Under the pieces are notes generated by a model. It was not told the DNA's origin and did no database searches. It was given only the letters and a program-made list of their open reading frames with translations. A DNA stretch of 64,000 bases, taken from Dendrophyllia cribrosa (Eukaryota > Cnidaria > Anthozoa > Scleractinia > Dendrophylliidae). The stretch lies in NCBI GenBank assembly GCA_024195265.1, contig JAJLRJ010000008.1, positions 8,279,488 to 8,343,487 on the forward strand. The letters run 5' to 3'. Below are positions 45,384-57,300 of the stretch, piece by piece (position 1 is the first letter of the stretch; each line of letters opens with the position of its first letter). The translations under genes and the position numbers were made by a program.

Positions 45384-48300
45384 TTATGACGTCTTGTTTT
45401 TTTTTAATGTTACAGATTCAGATTGCCAGAAAACAAACAAGACTGCCAATCCCTGGAAATAACTTCTGTAAACGTCATTTCATTGTGTGTCGAGGGGTTT
45501 CTACGCCCGCCCAGCCATTTTGAACTTGGAAAGGCTCTGGGGACAGGTTGTGGTCAAGACACTGGTCCTTAAATTAAAATTTAAACCTCAAGATAAAACA
45601 TGGGCACAAGTGAACTAATCAAGAAGAGTCCCAGCCTGTGGACTTGTAATATTATAATTTTATAATATTACAGTCTAAGAGTGGTTTTCAATAATTATAA
45701 TTCATGCTTTATTGCTTTCTTGGTTTTGCATTGCTGCCCTTCGTGTCGCAACCACTTTCTCAACCAATCAGAAGTAATGAACCAAAACCAAAATATTATT
45801 GTGACTTGCTTAGTCAGGGCTCGAAATTGCGCCCATATCGGGCGCATTTGCGACTAAGATTTTGCTTTTGCGACTAAAATATGTCTATTAGTCGCGATTT
45901 TGCGATTGTTTTACGGCCTAGTTAATAAAGGATTAATATTTGTAACTGGTAGTTGTATTTTTATCCAAAAAATCCTGCGAAATTCGCGTTGAATGTTGCG
46001 TGACTTAATCGTTGATTTTATGCTGCATTAATGCTGTTTCCAAGAAGTGTATCACGGGCGCACTTTTTCAGACTTTCTCAGAAATTTCTTGTCTCTCATT
46101 TTCTGTTCCGATAGTAGTATTTAGTTTTTTTTTGCGACTAAAATTTTTTAACTTGTGACTAAATTTTAGGAATTACTCACAAATTGCGATTGAGAATTTT
46201 TTTTAATTTCGAGCCCTGTTAGTATGCATTTTCCTTTGCTTTGCGCTGGCTACATGTACATGTATTTACTTTAAGTTTTGATTGGTTCATCATTAGATTA
46301 TCTTTTTCTGTTGTGAAATTGGTCAGAGTAATTATCTTGGTTTTCTTTTCAATACTCAATCTAAAACTGCTCTACCTAATATTGACTTATGAAATAGTGT
46401 AGTATTAAAACAATAAAACTCTAGTTTTCATCCCTGGCCACTTACTTGAAGGTAACAGCTGTGTAAAGCATGTAACCTCCTACTGTATGAAGAACACCTT
46501 TGGGTTTTCCAGTTGATCCACTAGTGAAAAACAAATCAAAGAAAAACACATTAATTTGTATGCCACAAGCACTGAAAACTCTTAAAAAAAAACAATCAGA
46601 TGTTTCGGGGGTAACATCTTCATCAGAGGTTGTGTTCTCTGCTAGAAACACTGATGAAGGAGTTAATCCTGAAACATCTATTTACATTTTTCGTGCTTTC
46701 ATCAAACACACAGTCATTGTCAAGTTCAACTACATGTAGTAAGTGATACAGGGTATTAGTTTAGGAAAGTTAAAAGCATATTAGGTTGAAAGTAGCTCAT
46801 GTTTGGCATCTTCGCATGAGTGGAAAAGCCACAAAAACAAACCGACAAACACAGGCGCCCTGCCCCAGTCTACATGTACTTCAAAGTTATCAAAAGCAAG
46901 TCTGTGTGAACAAATTAAGATAGCATTTTTTGAACCTTTGAGATGTTCAGCCACAGACTATAAGCTGCTAAAATGACCAAGCCTTTCAGTGAAGCATTGT
47001 CCCAATTAGCCTCTTCTTACAAGATGGATGAGAAGGAAATAAACTATTAATTTTATTTACCTTGTATAAAGCATGAACAAAGGATCTTGGGCATCTGTCC
47101 AGCATGGCTCACACTTGTCACTTGCAGAAGCCATTACTTCATGCCACCAGCAGTCAACACCATGCACATTATCAAAATGAGTCTGCAAACAAACAAGTGG
47201 TCTGTGAGAAAAAATCCTTCTTTGTCCAAAACAAGAAAAGAAGTTATTAACCCATTGACAACTAAACCACCCCAACCCCCTCCCCTGTGAGAGGCAACAG
47301 TCCACAAACCACTTAGTGATGTTAACACTTTTTATGACAAGATATGTCTTTGATGACCAACTTACCAGGAGGAAGAAATTTTCTGAAGCATGCTCAAATG
47401 AGAGCAACAGCCTAAATTGGGAACAAGATACTATCATACACTCAAGAAACCCAGTAAATTTGACTGTTAAAATCAAAGAAACATTTGCCAACAACAACAA
47501 GTTAAGGGAAAAATATGGGAAAATAGAGGGAAAAAGGAGAAAAAAGCAAAAGAAAAAAGAAAAGTCAAGCTACCTATTATTTATTTGAGAGGCATATGAC
47601 TTATAATAATTGTTGTGAGGACGCTTTTAAAAGGAAATGGGTACTCTAATATTGAAATACAGACAGAATTGTGACAGTTACCGGTATTTCAGGACAGGGC
47701 CTCTTGGCCACGGGTGAAACAGAACCATTTCCTGAACCTCCACCAACATTTTGAACAACAATACAGCTTTCTACAATAAATCCTCTGCAAAAAGATAAAT
47801 AAAATGCAATACACTTTAATGAGGTTTAAAAACAAGACTATCATAAGTGACAGCTTATTGTCTGTTTGAATACTTATTATTCAGTTCAGCATTTCAAAAA
47901 CCATGCATCACCTTTTCATCTGACAAGTAGTAAATAGTTGAACTTTGTTCATGAAGTCAAGCCATATAAATCTATATACAATGTAAGCAAGCTTTTAGCC
48001 AAAAACTGAAAAGTGGGAGTCCTGAAGATATTTCCCACCACAAATTTTTAAAGGATTAGGTGCAATTTTCACAAATTTCTTCAAAAAGTGGGCATCCACA
48101 GGACGCCTGGACACCTGCTGGCTAAAAGCTTGAATGTAAGTTACACAGGTTAGTGACTTCTGATAACAAGCTCTTGGTTTAGCTTTTTTCCCTGGGGGAT
48201 TGCTACCTTGTTGTGGTTGGCTCTCAATGACCCCAAGAGCTACCTGTATGCTGGCGGGAGCAGTCTCCTGACCAGTAGGGTCACCCAAGCTAGACAGGTG

Positions 48301-51300
48301 GAAGGGTAGAAGCCAAACTAAGTGCAATTCACTGGTCCTCCAGGTTAGAGGTTGGGCACTGCCCTGTAAAAAGCCTGCTATTACAGAAACCGATGGCCTT
48401 ATGTACCTTCTGGCAAGGAGAAAATTAAACCTTTGCTTTGTTAAGTTGTAAAAGGTAGCAGTGCTTGTACTCACTCTTCTTTGCACATTCCTATGGCTTC
48501 ATCAGAAATTGCCTTCAGGTCAATAAGCTTTTTACCTCTATATGAACCATCTGAAAGGCAGCAGAATACGCAAGTCAGAAACAAGGCAAAGAACTTTGCA
48601 CTGACAGGATGTTTGGAGCTATTTGTACATATGTAATAACCCACTTTGCAGCACGATGCAAGCGACATTTAGATCAAAAGTCTTATTCACTACATCTATA
48701 ACCTGGCACAAGATCACTGTGTCTGTACCGTAGATAAATCAAAAGTGAGCTCAGGCGGAATGATAAAGACTGAAGTCTAGTGCTGGACTCTAGGGAAATT
48801 TAAGAAATGAAGCATTTATTTACTTTTTTTACAAACTTACAATCTTTACCAAAAATGACAGGGAAAAATTAGAGCTAATGCTTCATTACGAAGACCCAAT
48901 CTACATGATCAATCTACAGTACATACTAATATAAAAGGAAAACTGGATCATGCACACAAAAACTTAAAAAAAAAATAACAATCAAAAACTAATACTAGAA
49001 AAAAGAAACATTTCACAGTGATTGAAGCATACATGCAGTGTTCTTACCAGACCGCGGCATTGCTGCACTTTTTCAGGGAATGCCGCACTATTATAAGCCC
49101 AAGGGGTCCCAAGGGCGCAAAGAAGCAGATTTTTTTACGATTGAACTAGTGAGCAGGACGTCTGCAAACTTTTAGAGTTGTAAAACGATTTATTTTCTCT
49201 ATATGTGTTTCGTGTGACTAACGCACACTTCGTCAGTTTTAGCTAAAACTGTGGGCCCCAAATAGTTATGTCACGCACGAAATATGTCGCGCCTTGCACA
49301 CCCTCGCCTGTTTCCTACACGCAAGTGGGGTTTTATGTAATGTAAAATTTATTTTAGTCTCTTATGTAGGTACTGTATATATACAGGCTACTTATGTTGT
49401 ATTGTAAAACTCCCTGATGAAGTGTGTGTTAGTCACACGAAACGCGTACATATGTAGGAGAAAATAAAATCGTTTTACAAATCTAAAAGTCCGCAGACGT
49501 GCTGCTCACTAGTTCTTTCTTAAAAAATTGTGTCTAAAAATTGTGACCCGCTTTTCTCCCTTATGACCCCCCTTTAGCTTCTCTATGGGTCCTGTGGACC
49601 CCAGTGCAGAAAATCCTGGTAAGAACACTGTACATGTACATAATTAGACAGTTAACAGCACATTCTGTCACCTAGACTAAAAATTAGATGGCATTTCATG
49701 TGTACATAATAATAAAAAAAAAAAGATCAAAAGCTCCCCTTGTGGGCTTTTCATGATTTTATTCGAAATACAATAGCTAGGAGAGATTAATACAACCTGT
49801 AATACTGTATAACACTAATCAATCTGAGACAAGGAAAATAAAAATTGAATGTTTCAAAATTTTCAAACCAAAGAAAAATTTGAGCCACAACATGATAGTC
49901 CTTGAATATAAGGAACAATTAAATAATAATCTACACATGCATTACCTGCAGTAATTAGAACTCTGCAGGTAGAATCAAGAATACGTTCAGCCAAGGATTC
50001 TGCTGAGAACCCACCAAACTATGAAATCAATAAACAATTAAATTATAAGTATTACAGGTACATTGTACAAATAATGTAGTAATTTATCAGTGTTATTAAG
50101 AAGTGCTAGTAACTTACAACCTTTATTCTTCATGGAACAAAGAGCACTGCTTTACCAAAAAAATATATTTCTTGGGCCTTTTAGAAGCTACATGTATACC
50201 ATAGATAAAACCCAGAGAGGTTCATGAATTATATGTTCAACCACCTTGGCTTGATGTTTTGCAATTTGACATGACCTATTCCTTCAAAAATTGCACTAAG
50301 GGACGGACCATTATTTTTCTGGAGGGGGGGTATGAGAAATATTGAAAAAAATTGTTTGCAGAGCCTGAAAAGACAAAATAAAATGTTTGCAAACGCAATA
50401 TGTATAAAAAAAAAAGTTTGCAAAAGAGCCACACAAACGAAGTTAACAGCTATTCATGAAAAAAAAATTAGTTCGAAAACTTAAATTTAAAATCTTAACG
50501 TGAGACCTCCAGATTGAAAGTACAAGAATATACTCAGCTGGGTTATTTGGTAAATCAAAGGAATTAAATATCAACAATTTTTTACTTCTCTAACTTATCA
50601 AATTTCTGTCAAAAGTTGATTCAAGAAATTTGATAAAACTCAGCTACACTCATCATTAGGTAATTTCAAAAAAATATGTGACTAAACTGTGTAGCACATA
50701 TAAACATATACTGCAGTTGTTAAGTTTAAATAGTTAATGCGCCAGAAACTAAAAAGTTCCATACGTTTCGAGGCTACTGCCCCTTCTTCAGTGGAAAAGA
50801 AAATTCTGTGTGGCAGTCATTTTAGTTTCTGGCGCATTAAATATTTAAACTTAACAATTGCAGTATATTATACTCATCATTGCTATTTACTACCCCTTTC
50901 AATAAAATGGAGACTCATGAAATTTAAATCTCAACTAACGGTTGCGTTTTTTCCTGCCGTCAATCAAACAAAGTCCACAAAATCCACCAATCACTGTGTA
51001 CGAATGCGACCTTTTGACCCTGTTGAACTAAGCTACTTTGTTTCTTAAGCTTCTGCTACAGTGATTGACGGCAGTGTAAAACTCAACCATTATTGAAAGG
51101 CGCAGTAAATGCATGATGTTTCATAAACAAGAGAATAATCCCTTGTCAGAAGCCAGTCACTTACATGGAAAAACACTGAACATTGTTTAATAACAGCTTA
51201 ATCTCCAAGATTCTGTAATACAAACAAGAACTCTCTATTTATTCATACAAACAAGGACTGTATTTTTGTATAGTTTCACAAATGATTCCTTTGTTTGTGG

Positions 51301-54300
51301 CAGGAATAAAGTTTATCATCTGGTAAAAATTAAGGTTGGATCACTATGTTCCCACTTGCTGCACCAGCTTACATTCTTAATAGAAAAGCATCAATCCTTT
51401 ACCAATTAATGTTCATGCGATGACTAATAACTAAAACAACAACACTTGTGTTCCACAATCCCTAGTGGTTTACCTGTGATCAGATAATAATTAATCATAA
51501 TGTATTTTTATCATCATAAATCAGCAATTAACTATTTGTTATGAAAAAAGTGCCCAATATTGTCTCGATGTACAGGATTTTTAGGGAAAATCCCTTAACA
51601 GTTTGTAGTCGGTTTGACTGAGCACTTTTTTCATAACAAATATTTTTTATCATAAATCAGCACCTATTATTAAATGAAAACAGATTAGGAGATGCATAAG
51701 ATAAGTCAAGTCAAGTCAAGGTGAATAGTTAACTATTATAGAGCGAAAGCACTATTCACTTTTGTGGTATATACTAATATATTATAAACTGTTTAAAGTT
51801 AAATGTATTCCACATTATCCTCATGTAATGGATCAATAGCAGAAAACTCATCAGCAGACGAGTCACTGTCTGTTTCTGAACTGTCTGTGCCTATTTCAGA
51901 TTGGTTATCAAATATATCCCATTTTTCTTCAAAGTTTTGATGAAGGGATGTACATTCTTTTGCAGCCATACCCTCACTAACATCTGAAGTAACATATATT
52001 TCTTCAGAGTTTGGTTTGCACTGAGTGCTTGCTTGGAGGGAAACACTTTCCTCTGAAACCATATCCTCATTAATAACTGAGCTGTCATCTTCCCCCATGG
52101 TGTTTGGCTTGCATTGAGTGCTTGCTTGGAGGGAAACACTTTCCTTTGAAACCATATCCTCATTAATGACTGAACTATCATCTTCCCCCATGGTGTTTGG
52201 CTTGCACTGAGTGCTTGCTTGGAGGGAAACACTTTCCTCTGAAACCATATCCTCATTGATAACTGAACTACCATCTTCCCCCATGGTGTTTGCCTTGCAT
52301 TGACTGTTTACTTGGGCCTCATCAACTGTGTCTGTTTTGGCAAAATAGGACACCAGTTTCTGTCCTTTTTGCCCAATGCTTTTGGTTGAACTGCTGTTCA
52401 ATGATGATTCTGTCTGCTTTAATTTCTTTCTTTTCTCTTTCCGTGCATTTTTCTTTCGTTTTCTTTCAGCAATGACTTTCACTGTCTCTTCCATATGGTA
52501 CTTGCTTACAACAATTGCTTTGAGTGTGGATATTCTAGCAAGGTCTGTTGCCACTCTGTTTTGAAGTTCAGTGATCTGTGGTAAAACTTCAGAATACCAT
52601 TGGTGTGCACCTTTAAACGATTCTTTCATTTTCATACCACTGTCTGTGGTTTCAGACAAGCCATCCTCTGCCATTTTTAACACTCTGTTCACACTCTCTT
52701 CTAATTCTTTGACACCATCATAGTAAAAAAGTATATCCTTTGCAGCTGATCCAGAAAAGGTTTTTGTGTCTGCTGATAGAGTGGCAGCCATAGGATAATT
52801 CTTTTTTAACTGATTCCACATCCAAGGTACTGACTTTTGTTTGATGTATACAGATTCCTTTGCCAAATTTACATCACAGGGATGGATAGACAACAGCACT
52901 GAAATTCTTCGTTCCCTCTCTTTCCTGGCCCAGTCTTCGAGCAAACGGATGTTATTAAAGTCACGGTCCCTTTCATAGCACATGGCAAGAATAAACGAAT
53001 TGTTTAAAGTCTGTTTCAGCGAGTTTGGGTTCGAGTACCACAGTTTCGAGTAGCGTTTTTCCAACGGTTTTCGCGATATTTGAAGAATATTTCCTCCTGT
53101 TGAGTTGAAAAAGTTCAAAGGCACATGAACGTTTACCCTGCCCTCCACTTCTTTTGTCTTTGGGGGAATGCTTTGGTCGCTGGGCTTTGACATGCTGGTT
53201 TCCAGTTGCCAGAGTTTGAAGAGCCTTCGCAATCGCTGTATTTGAGTTTTAGACATCCCAAAACCAGTAAGAGTATCATCTGAAACATCCGTGATGTCAC
53301 GCACTCTTTCCACCCCTTCGCTTACGAATTTATCTTTAAACATTTGCAAATTTGCATCACAAAGAAATTTGTCGAAAGCAAGCGTGTCCGCCATTTTGAA
53401 AATGCATGTTCAGTGAACAGCGGTTTTTCTTTCAAATAGTCACCAGTCCTTTTGTTAGTTTGAGATTATCAAAGTGGTTATTCCTGATTTCCGTAGTCGA
53501 GTAGGTCAGTCGAGTATCAGTTTTATTAAAGCTCGACCTCGTGTCACTCGTGCATCGAACGTTTTCGCTCTTCTCGCTACAGTTTCTCCTCGTATTTGCC
53601 CAATATTTCAACATGGCGAGCACAAACGAGTGGAATGAACGCAGGAGAGATCTGAGGAATCTTCGAGTAATTGACGACAGCGAAAAATTTCACAAAAAGA
53701 ATGGAGTTCATATCGAGCGATCATTGAATGTTCAGTCTGTCATTAGCTGCCAAGCGTTTATTGAGATGAAAATTCTGGAAGATCAAGAAAAAAACAGAAA
53801 ATCAGCCTCTGCCTTCACAGCCCTGTCATCATTGCTGGACGAACTGCTGATTAGAAAGGTTATGGCATTTGACGAGTGCTTCAAATACTACACATCTCAC
53901 ATCAGAGATATAACACAACTTTCCGAGTCAGTAATGCGCAACGCCAAGCAGACGTTCAAAGAGAAGCTGCTTGGACATGCTGGCCTCCCTGTTATTTACT
54001 TAACAACAGGTGTGAGAGCATTTGTTATGCTGATGGAGAACGGTGTAAACCAGGAAATTTGCAACAGCTTTGAAGAGGTGTTGGAATCTATTGTTGAGGA
54101 ACTACAGCCTACAATTCTTAATGAAAAACTGAAGTCGTTTACCCCAGTCTTTGAACACCTGATGTCCTTAACTTCAACAAATAAGGACAGGTACTTACTC
54201 CTGTATATTCTCAGCAACATTTTCAGCAAAACGGGACTAAAGGAGTATCTAGGCCTGAATCCGGATTTCGTGTCAAGTGTTCAAGGACAGGTTGAAGACA

Positions 54301-57300
54301 TGCTGTGGTCTGTCCCAGATAAGATGACTGAATTCGAAAATGAAGCAGCTACTCATGTAGAAGAAACAGTTTTGAAACTGAGAAATGCCCTTGAGAAAAA
54401 GTCAGAATCCCTTGCCAAGAAAAGGAAACGCCTTGATGAAAACATTATCAGTGATTATGAAAGTGATATTGCAAACAAGAGGCAGAAACTTGAGACATTA
54501 CAGGAGGATTCTACCAGCCTAAGGAAGCAGTATGTTTATAGAAAGTTTAGAGCGTGGAAATCTGATTTGTGGAATCAAAAGGGAAAGAAAAGGGGGTCTT
54601 ACCTAATTGACAGAGGCGCGGAAAATGCCATCTACAATGTACTTGCAGAGCATTCAAAAGCCCACAGGCGCCGGCATGGTGAAGAAGGAACAGCGTACTT
54701 GGATGAACCTTCTCAGCGAATCCAAAGCAGGGAGATGCTCCGAATTGCCAACAAGTTTTTAAAGAAAAACAACACGAGGTTGATAAAGTCAAAAGAAACT
54801 GTTAGAGCATTTGGAAAACCTCGAAACAAGCGCTCAGTACAAGCTAAACAACACAGGGGCAAAAGTCTGTGGTCCTTCACCAGAAGTCAGAAGAAGGAAT
54901 GCAATCGACATGTAAATGTTCATTACAACAGAGCTTTCATAAAGAACTACACAAGGCTCGCTTTTGCAAAGAATTCAAAACATAGAGGTCGTGTGTTGCG
55001 TTTAGCAGTCGATGACAAATGCTACCTCCGGTGTGGAACCTCTGAAGGATTCTCTCGACCTTTGCACAGGCCGTTGCAGTTGGCTAAGGAAGAGTTAAAG
55101 TTTGAGCTTCCCTCCTCTGACTATCCAAAGAAGACAGGATATGTGAGCCCTGGTGTCGTTTTGATGGTGAATGAACAAAGTGAGACAGAATACAATGGGC
55201 GAGACAAGTATGTCCCCGAAGATGTGACAGTTTCCGTGAACTGTAAACCCAAAGTTTACTATCCATCACATGCTACAAATTGGGCCAATGACCTGTACTC
55301 CTCAAGGCTTCTATTTAGAGAAGAACACGAACTTCCAAGCAACTTCTCTGAAGAGCATGGAAAAGTGTTTCTGGAACCAACAGAAGCTGCCAGCCATCTC
55401 ATCTTTATACGGGACTCCTTGTTACAGTTTGAACTTATGACAATCGAGGCTGATTTTCTACGCATTTCAGATGGAAGTGATCATAGAGCAAGAGAGGAAC
55501 TGAGGCTGGATGTGCTGAAAGGAAGGATAGAATCAGTAACAAATGTCCTCACAAACCTTGATACAAGGGAAGATAACATTTGCTCTACAGTTGTCAGCCA
55601 GCTTCATGAGTTAAAGAGTCAAGTAGAAGATCTGCAAAAAATAGTTCAAGTTTCATGTCCAGGTGAGGAGTCAAAGCAACAGTTACTGTCAGAATATGGC
55701 TCTCTGAAGTCTGAAGCTAGACGAGTGAGACTTCAGTTAGAATCTCTGAATCTTCCAAAGCACCGTGCAATTGAAATTCAAACTTCCGATGCTGGTCCCG
55801 GGGTGAACTCCAAAGAGAAAGTGACACAAATTCGCCTTGCAGAAGCATTCCAGATTCATAGTTTGGATTTACAGGCTAGACTACACTATGCTCCCGGGGA
55901 CTCAAGAGTTCACATTGCAGAAAAGGTGATGAGATCACTGAATGAACATGCTGGGTCAGGACATACTATTCCAATTCCGTCAGTTCCACTCACCAGTATA
56001 GTTTCACCTGGCGAAATTCTGATCATGAAAGACGACGAACTGAACGATGTGATGACCAGAAAGGAACAAGACGAAGCATATCAATGTGCCAAATCCGTTG
56101 CCTCGTTGTATGACGGAAAGCCTTGCATGGGAACCTCTATACATGCAAGAGTTCCAAACGACTGTTCATGGGATGGCTTTTTCTTTGACCATGAATTCCT
56201 TGTAAAGTGTAGCATGTCTTCGTCAGCTAAGGCATTAAATGCATGCGCAGGAAGTGCATATTTCAAATACCAGCAAACATTTTTCTCCGAGCATTATCGA
56301 GTTTATGATGGCGGAGTGGAAGCAATTCGAGATGCTTGTGAGAAAAAGTGTCACTTCCATGCCTCTGTGGAAAACACAGATCGACTCAACGCTGATGGGT
56401 GGAGTGATCTTCCAGTGCAAAGAGTGAATGCCCCAGTTCCTGATTACAATGAAGAATCATCTGATTTTCACTACTGTTCATCCGAGCAGGTAGAGTCTGG
56501 AAACTTCATGGAAAAGTTTTCTCTTAGTAAAGCCAAAGTAATGAGTAAAACGCGAGAAGTGGATGACTACTGTCCCCGTACACAGCTTCATAAACTAATC
56601 AAAGATTGTGGGAAACCTCAACTTTCATATAACACCACTACCCATGATGACGGAAGTCAAACTCTTACACCTGTCGACAGCAACGAAACAATGACGAAAG
56701 TAACTGATGGTGTAGATGCGCTTGTTATTGAATTTGTGGGGGAAGACTTGAGGGATGAAGTCTTGAAAGAAGCCAAGAAACAAGTTGAACTTGAAATTAA
56801 GGCAACAATGAAAAAAACCCAGAAAAAATCTGCCAAAGAATCTGCAGCAGCAAAACATGTTGATGACATTGACTGGGAACACCTGGCAAAATATGGCGGT
56901 TTAACAGATCTTTCTATTGCAGAGCTAAACTTGTATCTTACAGAATGTTGTGGTATGTCAGTTGAAGATGCAAAGAAAAAAGGATTCAACAAAAGGAAGA
57001 AAGTAAAACTAATCAAAGAGAACATTATGTGCGGTCACATACCAAATACAGGTGTCTCTCTGAAAATGACAGTCCAACGCACAAAGAGCCACACCAACAA
57101 CAGTTTGCCGCCTGTTCCACCTTGGGCAGGTAGCACAGTGTACAACGGAAACGTTGTAAGACTGCAAAACACATGCCCAATAGACAATTGGCTTACAATG
57201 TTTCACTTCATTTGCACCCTTTATCCCGCGATAGTGCAGGCTGAGAAGGATTTGTTTTACCAGCGTATTATGGGTGTACACAGATATTTTCAGGCTGGGG

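Noticed and set aside
48190..48370. Protein-coding segment between exons 5 and 6
   Set aside because: It looks like dispersed-repeat sequence and is not needed for the in-phase exon chain of acetyl-CoA synthetase.
53541..53612. Extra 24 N-terminal residues on the DDE protein, looking like a signal peptide
   Set aside because: The upstream extension starts at GTG, not ATG; the first ATG with a good context is at 53613.
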